Source: Xaviernesmea oryzae
Lineage (GTDB): Bacteria; Pseudomonadota; Alphaproteobacteria; Rhizobiales; Rhizobiaceae
Direction of reading: 5' to 3'
Length of the DNA: 64,000 nucleotides
Assembly (NCBI RefSeq): GCF_900177415.1
Contig: NZ_FXAF01000008.1
Location: 186,001-250,000, forward strand
Below the pieces are notes generated by a model, which did not search any database, was not told the origin of the DNA, and worked only from the letters and a program-made list of their open reading frames with translations. Shown here one piece after another: positions 34,614 to 43,386 of the stretch. The translations under genes and the position numbers were made by a program. Position 1 is the stretch's first letter; each line of letters starts with the position of its first letter.

Positions 34614-35390
34614 TCATTCAGCAACGGCCGCGTTCGTCTCGATCAGCTTCACATTGTTCTCCAGGCAGAGATTGCGGATCGATGGCAACGGACAATGGTC
34701 GGTGATGAAGGTGTGGACCTGCGACAGCTGGCCGATCCTGACCGGCGCGGTGCGTTCGAACTTCGTTGAATCGGCAACGAGGATGACATGCCGGGCGTTG
34801 GCGATGATCGCCTGGGCGACTTTCACCTCACGAAAATCGTAATCAAGAAGGGCGCCGTCCATGTCGATCGCCGAAGCGCCGATGACCGCGTAGTCCACCT
34901 TGAACTGGCGGATGAAATCCACTGCCGCTTCGCCGACGATCCCGCCATCCGAACCGCGCACGACCCCGCCGGCGATCACCACTTCGATAGAGGGAAATAC
35001 ACGTAACCTGTTGGCTACATTAATATTATTTGTGATGACCATAAATTCGTGATGATTGGCCAACGCCTCGCCAACCGCTTCCGTCGTCGTTCCGATATTG
35101 ATGAAGAGCGAGGCCCCGCTCGGGATCAACCCGGCCGCGGCAATGCCGATCGCCTGCTTTTCCAAAGCGGCGATCTGCCGCCTTGCCTCGTATTTGACAT
35201 TCTCGGTGCCGCTGGGGATTGTCGCGCCGCCATGGATGCGCGTCAGGACCTGCGCATCGCAGAGATCGTTCAAATCCTTGCGGATCGTCTGGCGCGTCAC
35301 CGAAAAACGCGACGCGAGCTCCTCGACCAGAACCCTGCCGCTTGATTTCGCAATCGCAACGATTTCGGCCTGTCGGTCGGATAAGAACAT
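34614..35390 (-). CDS. glpR: DeoR-family glycerol regulon repressor GlpR
   Basis: A 258-residue DeoR repressor. The HTH is at residues 1-57 (MFLSDRQAEIVAIAKSSG, ELASRFSVTRQTIRKDLNDL, LTRIHGGATI). The sensor domain has SLFINIGTTTEAVGEAL for phosphate binding and ADSTKFERTAPVRI. In E. coli the inducer is glycerol 3-phosphate. It is co-oriented with and just upstream of glpD. ATG 35390 fits the family N-terminus; ATG 35408 would add six residues. Confidence 0.92.
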   Translation of the reverse strand: MFLSDRQAEIVAIAKSSGRVLVEELASRFSVTRQTIRKDLNDLCDAQVLTRIHGGATIPSGTENVKYEARRQIAALEKQAIGIAAAGLIPSGASLFINIGTTTEAVGEALANHHEFMVITNNINVANRLRVFPSIEVVIAGGVVRGSDGGIVGEAAVDFIRQFKVDYAVIGASAIDMDGALLDYDFREVKVAQAIIANARHVILVADSTKFERTAPVRIGQLSQVHTFITDHCPLPSIRNLCLENNVKLIETNAAVAE

Positions 35391-35411
35391 GAGCGCGCAC
35401 CTTTCCATCTG

Positions 35412-35431
35412 CTTTCGTTTTTTAACGAAAG
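35412..35431. promoter_or_regulatory. inverted repeat upstream of glpR, probable autoregulatory operator
   Basis: CTTTCGTT and AACGAAAG (8 bp each) flank a TTTT spacer, 22 bp before the glpR ATG. The TTTCGTT half-site resembles the repeats before glpD, which supports one protein, GlpR, binding both. Confidence 0.5.
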
Positions 35432-35533
35432 CGAACCCAAGCGCAACGTCAATTCTCTATCCGATCGGGTTTTGCGCCTCCGGTCGGCTGCTAAGGACGC
35501 CATGTGTCCATGCGCCCAGCCAATCAGATCGCC

Positions 35534-36391
35534 TCACCCAAGCACCACCCGGTATTCCTCAATGCCCTTGGCCTGCACTCTCCGGCAAAATGTCATTCCG
35601 GCATGGGGCTCCACCAGACGCGCTTCGGGCGTCATTCCCTGTTGCGCGGAGGTCGCAAAAAGCTGATCGAGATCGGTTCCACCGATTGCCGGACAGGAAA
35701 TGCGGACCGCATCGAAATGATGGACGGCGATCTCTCTGCCATCCGGCGCGTAGCAGGCAACCCGGCCGGCACCCCATTGGGCATTCCAGAAATTCCCCTC
35801 GCAATCCGTGACGGCGCCATCCGGCGAAACGCCGTTGGCAGCAAGATCGAGGAACAGTTCCGGCGCCTGCGCCGGCCAGCCATCCCGATCGAGCCGAACC
35901 GACCAGACACGTCTCAGCCGCGTATCGGCAAAATATCCAAGCGACCGACCGGCATCGAAACAGATCGCATTGGGAATGCTGATGCCGGGATAAAGCTTGC
36001 GCATCTCGCCGCGATAATAACGCCAGACGGCTCCGGCTTCGTGTTCGGACCGCTTGCCCATGGTGCCGATCCAGAATCCGCCCCAGGGATCCGCCCGGCC
36101 GTCATTCGAGCGCAGATGCGGCTCCGAGGGAAAATCCGCCACGATCTCCCGGCTTCCCGTATCGATGTCCATTCTCCATAAACCCGTCTCGGAAGCCACC
36201 AGCAATTCGGTTCTCGAAATCCATCCAGCGGCAGAAACGCATTCATCGAATTGCCATTGAAATTCCTTGTCCCGCTCCCGGCTCAGAAGGGCCTTGCCGG
36301 TGATATCGAACCAGAAGAACTGCTGCCTTTCGGGATGCCAGAACGCCCCCTCCCCAAGCTCGCAGCGGCGTGCGTCGAATATGTCGCTCAT
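35534..36391 (-). CDS. SMP-30/gluconolactonase/LRE family protein
   Basis: A 285-residue six-bladed propeller lactonase. LGEGAFWHPERQQFFWFDI supplies the first metal Glu, LRSNDGRADPWGGFWIGTM the Asn/Asp region, PNAICFDAGRSLGYFADT the second Asn-type motif and NGVSPDGAVTDCEGNFWNA the conserved Asp. These enzymes hydrolyse sugar lactones to aldonic acids. ATG 36391 has only a weak ribosome site; an in-frame TTG 36427 lies at the start of the divergent MFS gene. It is probably part of an independent sugar-acid function. Confidence 0.88.
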   Translation of the reverse strand: MSDIFDARRCELGEGAFWHPERQQFFWFDITGKALLSRERDKEFQWQFDECVSAAGWISRTELLVASETGLWRMDIDTGSREIVADFPSEPHLRSNDGRADPWGGFWIGTMGKRSEHEAGAVWRYYRGEMRKLYPGISIPNAICFDAGRSLGYFADTRLRRVWSVRLDRDGWPAQAPELFLDLAANGVSPDGAVTDCEGNFWNAQWGAGRVACYAPDGREIAVHHFDAVRISCPAIGGTDLDQLFATSAQQGMTPEARLVEPHAGMTFCRRVQAKGIEEYRVVLG

Positions 36392-36426
36392 GATCAGGTT
36401 CTTTATCGTGACGGGGGAGGCGTTCA

Positions 36427-37884
36427 ATGGCTATGGACACATTCATCATACCAATGACAGAAACATCAGTTGACTTGACGGGATACAGCAGACAGGTCAA
36501 AACGTCCAGCACCTGTTCGTCGATTGGTCTCCCGTTGCCCCGCGTCCCGCTCATCCTTTCAGTCGCGCTGTTCATGGAGAGCATGGACGCCACGGTCATC
36601 TCCACGTCGCTTCCCGCAATCGCGGCCGACATCGGCACGACATCGGTGGCGCTGAAGCTCGCCTTTACCGCCTACTATGTCGCCATGGGGATTTTCGTGC
36701 CCATGAGCGCCTGGCTTGCCGACAAATATGGATGCCGCAACGTGCTGCGGTTTTCCATGATGCTCTTCATTCTCGGCTCGCTCGGATGTGCCGTCTCGCA
36801 ATCCCTTGCGCACTTCGTCTGTGCGCGGTTCATCGAAGGGGCAGGCGCCGCTTTCATGGCGCCCGTCGCCAGGCTCGCACTTTTTCGGGTCACCCCGAGG
36901 GAGGAGTTGGTCAGCGCGACTTCCTGGCTGACAATCCCGCCCACAATCGCCCCGATGCTGGGGCCGCCCCTTGGCGGCTTCCTCACAACCTTCGTCGCCT
37001 GGCAATGGATATTCATCGTCAATCTTCCCATCGCAATTATGGGTATCGCTCTGATCACCCGCTTCATGCCGGACCCGATCCGGCTACCCGCCGGCCGTCT
37101 CGACCTCATCGGCCTTCTCCTCGTCGCGGTCAGCCTTTCAGGCATCGTCTTCGGAACCTCCCTGATCAGCATGCCGGTATTGCCGGCATGGTTCGGACTG
37201 GCCGGAATTGCGCTCGGCATCGCCGCCGGAATTGCATATCTTGCGCATGCGCGGCGCTCCCCCGATCCGGTGCTCGACCTGCGTGTTTTTCGGGAACCGA
37301 CCTTCAGAGCGACGACCATCGGAACCACGTTGATGCTGATGGGCTGCGCCGCGCTTCCCTTCCTGACCGCGTTGATGCTGCAACTGGGCTTCGGGATGGA
37401 TGCCTTCCAGGCCGGTCTCCTCGTTTTCTCCGGAGCGATCGGCGCGCTTGCGGCCAAGTTCGTGGTGGTCCCACTCTTCAAACGCGTGGGTTTCCGCCGG
37501 GCGATGATCTATTCCGCTCTGCTCGCCGGTCTCGGCATCGGCATCAAGGCGACACTCCTGCCCAGTACGCCGGCACTGCTCATCGTCCTCCTGCTTTTCA
37601 TCAACGGCCTCATCCGGTCGATCTATTTTACCGGGCATGCGGTTCTCACCGTCGCGGATACGACGCCGGAACAGGCGGGCCACGCCACCGCGATCGCGGC
37701 GGTCTCACGGCCGGTTGCATCGGCGCTGTCCTTTGCCATAGCCGGCGGACTGTTGGGATTCCTATCCGCCAGCGGCACGAACACGATCGGCCATTTCCAC
37801 CTGGCCATCGGCATTGGAGCAGCTTTGTGCGGAAGCGCAGCCTTCGCTTTCCTGTTTTATCGTCCTGACCGCAGCCCTCGATAA
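36427..37884 (+). CDS. MFS transporter, DHA2 (14-TM) drug efflux type
   Basis: A 485-residue permease with about 14 hydrophobic segments. The DHA2 signatures are present: LDATVISTSLP-like MDATVISTSLPAIAADI, the loop LADKYGCRNVLRFSMM, and MLGPPLGGFLTTFVAWQWIFIVNLP (in parts). Such proteins are proton-driven multidrug or solute exporters. A long polar N-terminus (about 40 residues) precedes the first helix. GGGGGAGG precedes ATG 36427. It is divergent from the SMP-30 gene with almost no gap, so the two promoters must overlap the neighbouring coding ends. Confidence 0.88.
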   Translation: MAMDTFIIPMTETSVDLTGYSRQVKTSSTCSSIGLPLPRVPLILSVALFMESMDATVISTSLPAIAADIGTTSVALKLAFTAYYVAMGIFVPMSAWLADKYGCRNVLRFSMMLFILGSLGCAVSQSLAHFVCARFIEGAGAAFMAPVARLALFRVTPREELVSATSWLTIPPTIAPMLGPPLGGFLTTFVAWQWIFIVNLPIAIMGIALITRFMPDPIRLPAGRLDLIGLLLVAVSLSGIVFGTSLISMPVLPAWFGLAGIALGIAAGIAYLAHARRSPDPVLDLRVFREPTFRATTIGTTLMLMGCAALPFLTALMLQLGFGMDAFQAGLLVFSGAIGALAAKFVVVPLFKRVGFRRAMIYSALLAGLGIGIKATLLPSTPALLIVLLLFINGLIRSIYFTGHAVLTVADTTPEQAGHATAIAAVSRPVASALSFAIAGGLLGFLSASGTNTIGHFHLAIGIGAALCGSAAFAFLFYRPDRSPR

Positions 37885-37937
37885 CAGTTGGGGAGAGCGC
37901 CTGACGGCCGATTCCTCCATTGAAAGAGGGTATTATT

Positions 37938-37955
37938 TGTCATACATGTGTGATG
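37938..37955. promoter_or_regulatory. near-palindrome upstream of the GntR gene
   Basis: The 14-bp core TCATACATGTGTGA (37940-37953) is a palindrome with two mismatched positions, about 65 bp before the gntR start. FCD-type GntR regulators often bind short dyads of this kind and autoregulate. The TCATAC half-site recurs at 41407-41412 between the lyase and the ABC genes. Confidence 0.3.
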
Positions 37956-38018
37956 AATCGAAGACTGGATGCGCCGTTCGGATGACGCTCCAGTCGAGCC
38001 GATGCGAGGGATCAAGGC

Positions 38019-38759
38019 GTGGCTATGCAAGTGAAGGATCGCAGCAGGGGGCCCGGATCGCTGGTCTCACAAGTGGGCGAGAGCCTTCGGCAAGCCATCT
38101 TGAGCGGTCGGTATTCCCCCGGCGACAAGCTTCCGAGCGAGGTCGAACTCACCGAGACGCATGGGGTCAGCCGAACGGTGGTCCGCGAGGCAGTGGCGGC
38201 ACTTCGTTCCGACGGGCTCGTCGAGGTGCGTCAGGGCGCGGGGATATTCGTTCTCAACGCCGATCCGAATCCGGCGCTTTCGGGACGCAGGATCGACAGG
38301 GCCCGCGTTTCTTCGGATCTCGAAGTCCTCGAGGTTCGCGCGCCCCTGGAGATCGAGGCAGCAGGCCTTGCTGCGCTGCGCCGGTCGCCGGCCCAGGAGG
38401 AGGCGATCTTCGAGTGTCATCGCAAGATTCTCAGATGCATAGAGAGTGACGAATCCATCCGCGACGCGGATCTGGCGCTTCACTTCGCCATTGCCGAGGC
38501 TACCAACAACCCGCTGTTCAAACAGCACCTGGAGTTCCACGGCGCCGCGGTGATCCCCCAGTCGAAAGCCATCCCGGAATCTCGGGGAGGCGAACAAACC
38601 GCCTACCGCAAGATGATTCACAAGGAGCACGAGGCGATTGTGGTGGCGATCTCCGATCGCAACGAGGAGGCTGCACGCAGCGCGATGCGCGACCATTTGA
38701 GAGGCAGCCAGGTCCGATATCGGGACCTGCTCAAGGACTTTCGCACCTTTTCGGACTGA
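38019..38759 (+). CDS. GntR family (FCD) transcriptional regulator
   Basis: A 246-residue regulator. The winged helix is at about residues 12-75 (LVSQVGESLRQAILSGRYSPGDKLPSE, VSRTVVREAVAALRSDGLVEVRQGAG in parts). A helical FCD effector domain follows, with the usual acid- or metal-binding residues DADLALHFAIAEATNN and HKEHEAIVVAISDRNEEAA. The start is GTG 38019 with GAGGGA upstream, or ATG 38025 with AAGG. FCD regulators frequently sense uronates or their breakdown acids. Its position beside the polysaccharide island makes it the likely local regulator. Confidence 0.92.
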   Translation: MAMQVKDRSRGPGSLVSQVGESLRQAILSGRYSPGDKLPSEVELTETHGVSRTVVREAVAALRSDGLVEVRQGAGIFVLNADPNPALSGRRIDRARVSSDLEVLEVRAPLEIEAAGLAALRRSPAQEEAIFECHRKILRCIESDESIRDADLALHFAIAEATNNPLFKQHLEFHGAAVIPQSKAIPESRGGEQTAYRKMIHKEHEAIVVAISDRNEEAARSAMRDHLRGSQVRYRDLLKDFRTFSD

Positions 38760-38767
38760 ATTGCCCG

Positions 38768-39562
38768 TTAATCCCAGCCCGCCTCTCGCCCCCATACCTC
38801 GATCTGCGTCAGTGCGGGGAAGGGTGACGGATCTTCGGCCTTGATCAGGCTATGCAGCCTGATCCATTCGACACTGCGAGGCTCTATCGGCAGGCATTGC
38901 GCCGCGCCTGATTTTGCGAGGGGAAAGCAGGACGTTTCGCCGTCGGAAAAGGTGATGCTCGCCTTCTCCCACCAGGAATCATGCGGAAAATCCGCCCTGA
39001 GATAGAGCACGATCTCATCGATCACCACCGGCCGTCCGAATTTGACGGTGAGGGCAGCCTGAGGATCGCGGTTGATCCCCCAGCTGGTATAGGGCCAGAA
39101 GCCGTGGTCGTCATTGGCCTTCTCGCCATCGATCGCATTGCGCGCCGCGAACACGGCCTCGCCCCGCGTCTCCACATTGGCTTCGGCATGAGGAAACAGC
39201 GTCGCATTGGCATGATCGTCCCAGGGATTGAGGGCGAGATTGCGCCGTGGCGCAATCTCGTCCGGCCGCGCCTTGCGGGCATAGAGCCGGTGGATCTCGC
39301 CATGAAACGCGCGTGGTGAATAGGGGATGCGCTTCTGACCGAACGGAACTGCCAGGGAATAGGAACGCCCTTTGAGATAGACGGCTGTGGGGCTTATGGC
39401 ATCGTCGAGAGCGAGCACGATATGGCCCTTCTCCGACGCCTCCACGACAATCCGGTCGCCTTCGCGATAGCCTTGGCGATAAACCAGGAAAGTCTCTCCG
39501 TTTCCCCGCGTGCTCGCCAAAACCTCCCCGTTGGCGCTGATCACCTTCAACGTCAGTTCCAT
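38768..39562 (-). CDS. hypothetical protein with a discoidin-like C-terminal domain
   Basis: A 264-residue protein that I do not recognise as a named family. The N-terminal 90 residues are rich in beta-strand patterns (LTLKVISANGEVLASTRGNG, SYSLAVPFGQKRIPYSPRAF). The C-terminal half resembles an F5/8 type C (discoidin) carbohydrate-binding domain: RNAIDGEKANDDHGFWPYTS, VKFGRPVVIDEIVLYLRADF and a closing WIRLHSL, ALTQIEVWGRE. It has no signal peptide. It is 11 bp after the heparinase-type lyase on the same strand, so probably in one operon. A role in binding imported oligosaccharide is an inference. Confidence 0.7.
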   Translation of the reverse strand: MELTLKVISANGEVLASTRGNGETFLVYRQGYREGDRIVVEASEKGHIVLALDDAISPTAVYLKGRSYSLAVPFGQKRIPYSPRAFHGEIHRLYARKARPDEIAPRRNLALNPWDDHANATLFPHAEANVETRGEAVFAARNAIDGEKANDDHGFWPYTSWGINRDPQAALTVKFGRPVVIDEIVLYLRADFPHDSWWEKASITFSDGETSCFPLAKSGAAQCLPIEPRSVEWIRLHSLIKAEDPSPFPALTQIEVWGREAGWD

Positions 39563-39573
39563 TCACATCCTCC

Positions 39574-41370
39574 TCAGATGATCCGCAATGTCAGGCGCTC
39601 TTTCACCAAAGCGATCCGCAACCGGTAAATCCTGCCCGGCCAGGAAAGCCTGAGCCGGGCATCCTCGATGTCGATCGCCTCGACTTCGATCTTCCCCGCA
39701 CCATCAAGCGCGATGCGTCCGAGACCGGCGAGATCGATCGCACCTGCAGCTATTGAGGGCTCGGCGCCGACCATCAGCGATAGAACGGCAGGCAGATCTC
39801 CATCGTGGAGGTCGGCGATTTCGACGTGGCGCCCGCGCTTCAGTGTGACCGCACGGCGGTAGCTGCGCACCCGCGCCTCCGGCGGATAGGCGCCGGCAAT
39901 GTCGAGGGAAATTCGGGCTTCCGCCGGATTGAATACGGTTTCCACGTCGCGTGCGACAAAATCCGCGCCCTCGGATTGCATGACATTTGCAAAGGTCGGC
40001 AGGTTGTGGAACGCCGACTGCATGGTCCAGATCTCGTACCGTTCGGGAGAAAAGGTCTTGGCCGTATAGGTTTCGACGCCGACATCGATGAGAAACGGTT
40101 GCCCATCCTTGTAGATGGCCACGCTTCCGACATCGTTATGATTGTGGCTCTCGCCATTGTGACCGCCCTTGACGGCCACGGCGAAACGCTCGTCGCGCGC
40201 GATGAACAGGCCGATACCGGGATAGAAGGCGTCCCGCGCCTCGAAGGAGCGATCTGGGCCGGTGATCGTCGGGCCGATAAGCAGTTCCTGCACCCGATAC
40301 CAGAGGTTCCACTCGTGGGGCAGGTGCGGCTCTTCGGCCATGCTTCTGCTTGCCGCAGCGAAATTCGACAGGGGTTCCGAGCCGACGGCCCTTCCGAAGA
40401 GATATTCGCGAACACTGCAAGGCTCGACGACCGCAGAGGAATCCGCGAAATTGAAGAAATAGCGGCCTGCCACATGCATGTTGAGAATGTACTCGGCCAT
40501 GTTGCGGATTTTCGGCTCACGCCAGAGATGCGTGAAAACACCGGGCGCAGCTTCATCCAGAACGGCCATCGCGCCATGCAGGCAAAGCGCGGCATGACGA
40601 TAGTAGACGACACCCTCCTCGCAGGCCCCGTCTTCGGCGTAATCTTTGAGGAAAGCATCCAGGCTGCCGAGCGCCTTTTCAACGATCTTTCGTCGTAACG
40701 CCTGGTCGGTACGCAGGCAAAACGCGGACAGGAGAACGTTCTGCGTGATCCACGCGGTCCAGTTGTTCATTCTTTCGCTGCCGCGACCCATCCACCAGAA
40801 ATGCCGATCGACATAGGGCGAAAAGATGCGGGTCTGGACCTCGCGTTCGATGCGGGCAACGATCTGCGGGCTGATTGCGTCAAGCTGATCCCGCATCAAC
40901 GCCACGACGGTCGCCAACAGGGCCGCGGTCTCGGCGGCGAAGAGATCGATGACCGGATGAGCGGCGTCGGGCAGCGGAAAACGCTGCCCTCCCCGTTCAT
41001 AGGCATTGTGCGCAGGCAATTGCCAGCCACTTTCCTCGACGATCAGGAAAATGCCGTCGACGGCGGCAGGAAGGAAACGCCCTTCGCCTTCGATCAATTC
41101 ACCGAGCACGAGGTCGTTCAGCATTCGCCGGCGGGTGAAATAGAGCTCCTCAAACCGGGAGCGGTTGCCCGTCTTCGTGAATTCCTGATAGTCGGACGCC
41201 TTTATGATGGGCCATGTCTTGAGAAGGGTCGCTTCAGCGTCTCGAATGACCGCGTTCCGGATAGGTGCGGGAACCGCGGACCAGGCTGGCCGGTCTGAGG
41301 AGACGGCGCCTGGAACAAAGTCGCCCAGTATATCTGGCAGACCGGCCGCAATCTCGCTGAACATATCCAT
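39574..41370 (-). CDS. heparinase II/III-like polysaccharide or oligosaccharide lyase
   Basis: A 598-residue protein with an N-terminal alpha-toroid (for example MNNWTAWITQNVLLSAFCL, GACEEGVVYYRHAALCLHGA) and a C-terminal heparinase II/III beta-sandwich with the conserved HNGESHNHNDVGSVAIYKDG motif. This family eliminates uronic-acid-containing glycans or oligomers, leaving a 4,5-unsaturated uronyl end. No signal peptide was seen, so it probably acts on imported fragments in the cytoplasm. ATG 41370 (or 41364) was chosen; a GTG at 41403 would add a poorly conserved lead. It is divergent from the ABC importer and GH88 genes. Confidence 0.85.
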   Translation of the reverse strand: MDMFSEIAAGLPDILGDFVPGAVSSDRPAWSAVPAPIRNAVIRDAEATLLKTWPIIKASDYQEFTKTGNRSRFEELYFTRRRMLNDLVLGELIEGEGRFLPAAVDGIFLIVEESGWQLPAHNAYERGGQRFPLPDAAHPVIDLFAAETAALLATVVALMRDQLDAISPQIVARIEREVQTRIFSPYVDRHFWWMGRGSERMNNWTAWITQNVLLSAFCLRTDQALRRKIVEKALGSLDAFLKDYAEDGACEEGVVYYRHAALCLHGAMAVLDEAAPGVFTHLWREPKIRNMAEYILNMHVAGRYFFNFADSSAVVEPCSVREYLFGRAVGSEPLSNFAAASRSMAEEPHLPHEWNLWYRVQELLIGPTITGPDRSFEARDAFYPGIGLFIARDERFAVAVKGGHNGESHNHNDVGSVAIYKDGQPFLIDVGVETYTAKTFSPERYEIWTMQSAFHNLPTFANVMQSEGADFVARDVETVFNPAEARISLDIAGAYPPEARVRSYRRAVTLKRGRHVEIADLHDGDLPAVLSLMVGAEPSIAAGAIDLAGLGRIALDGAGKIEVEAIDIEDARLRLSWPGRIYRLRIALVKERLTLRII

Positions 41371-41406
41371 TTCCCATGACGTCTGGCTTGGTTCCCGATC
41401 CACCTA

Positions 41407-41416
41407 TCATACGTAT
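41407..41416. promoter_or_regulatory. ATACGTAT palindrome in the lyase/importer divergent promoter
   Basis: TCATACGTAT, with the perfect 8-bp palindrome ATACGTAT at 41409-41416, lies 37 bp before the lyase gene, in the space between the two divergent operons. It shares TCATAC with the site before gntR. Confidence 0.3.
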
Positions 41417-41591
41417 TTGGCGATATCCATTAAATTCGTCTGATCTATTTCGAATTTGTTTGACCACTGTCGAAGATGTGCTATGGGTCAGCCAGGAGGC
41501 AGAAGCCAGCGCAGGTTTGAGTTCGCTGGCATTGGCGGACCTCATTTTGTGGCGACGCCGATCAAGAGCGGTCGCTTTGGAGGAGATACCG

Positions 41592-42542
41592 GTGTCCATA
41601 TCGAGCTCGACCGCAGTCGTAGGCCGCCCGACGGCAACGCCCCGGCGCAAGATCAAGGTGCTGTCCAGGCGCCGCCGGAAGATCCAGAACGCGCTGGTCG
41701 CCTATTCCTTCATCGCGCCGAACTTCATCGGCTTTGCCGTCTTCACGCTCGGCCCGATCCTCTTCGCTTTCGCACTCGCCTTCATGCATTGGGACGGTTC
41801 CAATGCGATCACTTTCGCGGGACTCGACAATTTCTGGCGGCTCTTCGAGGACAAGGCATTCATCGCCGCATTCTGGAACACGATCATCTATACGGTCGTA
41901 TCGGTGCCTGCCACGCTCGTCTGCGCGCTTGGTCTTGCGATCCTGCTCAACCAGAAAATCTTCGGCCGCGACTTCTTCCGAACCGCGATGTTCTTTCCCT
42001 ATGTCGCATCGCTGGTCGCGGTGGCCGTCGTCTGGAACATGATCTTCAACCCCGAAATGGGGCCTGTGAACATGATCCTCTACACGCTTGGCCTTGATCC
42101 GAAGGACATGCCGGGTTGGGCGGCCGACCGGCACTGGGCGATGGTGACGGTCATCCTCTTCGGCATCTGGAAGAGCATGGGCTACTACATGGTCATCTAT
42201 CTGGCAGGTCTGCAGGGCATCAATTCCGAACTGTACGAAGCAGCCAACCTCGACGGGGCGAATTCCTGGCAGAAGTTCATCTATGTCACGGTCCCGCAGC
42301 TTGCGCCCACGACCTTCTTCGTCACCGTCATGCTGACGATCCAGTCCTTCAAGGTTTTCGACCAGATCTACATGATCACGCAAGGCGGCCCGGGCACATC
42401 GACGCTCGTCCTCGTCTACCACATCTATAACGAGGCCTTCATTTCCTGGGATCTCGGCTATTCCAGCATGGTGGCGCTGGTCCTCTTCTTCCTCGTGCTT
42501 GCCGTCACGATCGTCCAGTTCCGGCGCCAGAGGGAGGACTGA
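41592..42542 (+). CDS. CUT1-type carbohydrate ABC transporter permease (subunit 1)
   Basis: A 316-residue MalF/UgpA-type permease. A basic N-terminus (RRKIKVLSRRRRKIQNALV) precedes six helices. The EAA loop is GLQGINSELYEAANLDGANS and the C-terminal hallmark QIYMITQGGPGTSTLVLVYH. GTG 41592 is chosen because GGAGGAG lies 7 bp upstream; the longer frame from 41376 adds residues without membrane or family character. It is the first gene of the plus-strand glycan operon. Confidence 0.9.
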   Translation: MSISSSTAVVGRPTATPRRKIKVLSRRRRKIQNALVAYSFIAPNFIGFAVFTLGPILFAFALAFMHWDGSNAITFAGLDNFWRLFEDKAFIAAFWNTIIYTVVSVPATLVCALGLAILLNQKIFGRDFFRTAMFFPYVASLVAVAVVWNMIFNPEMGPVNMILYTLGLDPKDMPGWAADRHWAMVTVILFGIWKSMGYYMVIYLAGLQGINSELYEAANLDGANSWQKFIYVTVPQLAPTTFFVTVMLTIQSFKVFDQIYMITQGGPGTSTLVLVYHIYNEAFISWDLGYSSMVALVLFFLVLAVTIVQFRRQRED

Positions 42543-42546
42543 GGCC

Positions 42547-43383
42547 ATGAGGATCGCCGGACGCAGGGTCACAACCAAAACCGTCGCCATCTATGCGCTT
42601 GCGATCGTCATCACTGCCGTGATGCTGATGCCGTTCGCCTGGATGCTCTCCGCCTCGCTGAAGCTCAGCCGCGACGTCTTCGTCTTTCCGATCGAATGGA
42701 TCCCGTCCGAGCCGCAATGGCAGAACTACGTGGACATCTGGACGAAGATCCCGCTGGGGCTCTTCATCTACAACACGTCCAAGCTGACCATTATCGTGAC
42801 GCTGCTGCAGCTCTTGACGTCCAGCTTCGCGGCCTATGCCTTCGCCAAGCTCGATTTTCCTTACAAGAACACGCTGTTTCTCGGCTATATCGCCACGATC
42901 GCCATGCCGTGGCAGGTCTATATGGTGCCGCAGTTCCTGCTGATGCGCGAGTTCGGACTGAACAATACGCATCTAGCCTTGATCTGCCTGCAGGCCTTCA
43001 CGGCCTTCGGCGTGTTCCTGATGCGACAGTTCTACATGTCGATCCCGACCGAGCTTTGCGAGGCGGCGCGGATCGACGGCATGAACGAATACCAGATCTG
43101 GGCCAAGATCATGCTGCCGCTTTCGAAGCCCGCTCTGTCGACGCTGACCATCTTCACCTTCGTCACCACCTGGAACGACTTCCTGGGGCCGATGATCTAT
43201 CTCACCAAGACCGAGCTGAAGACGATCCAGATCGGCCTGCGCATGTTCATCTCGCAATATTCTGCGGAATACGGGCTGATCATGGCCGCCTCGGTCGTTG
43301 CCCTGATCCCGGTTCTCGTCGTCTTCCTGTCTCTGCAGCGTTTCTTCGTCGAGGGCGTCGCCTCGTCGGGCCTCAAGGGTTAA
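42547..43383 (+). CDS. CUT1-type carbohydrate ABC transporter permease (subunit 2)
   Basis: A 278-residue MalG/UgpE-type permease with six helices. TAVMLMPFAWMLSASLKLSR is near the N-terminus and the EAA loop is MSIPTELCEAARIDGMNEYQ. The segment TTWNDFLGPMIYL is the usual MalG signature. It is 4 bp after subunit 1 and 3 bp before the GH88 gene, a compact operon. Confidence 0.92.
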   Translation: MRIAGRRVTTKTVAIYALAIVITAVMLMPFAWMLSASLKLSRDVFVFPIEWIPSEPQWQNYVDIWTKIPLGLFIYNTSKLTIIVTLLQLLTSSFAAYAFAKLDFPYKNTLFLGYIATIAMPWQVYMVPQFLLMREFGLNNTHLALICLQAFTAFGVFLMRQFYMSIPTELCEAARIDGMNEYQIWAKIMLPLSKPALSTLTIFTFVTTWNDFLGPMIYLTKTELKTIQIGLRMFISQYSAEYGLIMAASVVALIPVLVVFLSLQRFFVEGVASSGLKG

Positions 43384-43386
43384 TCC

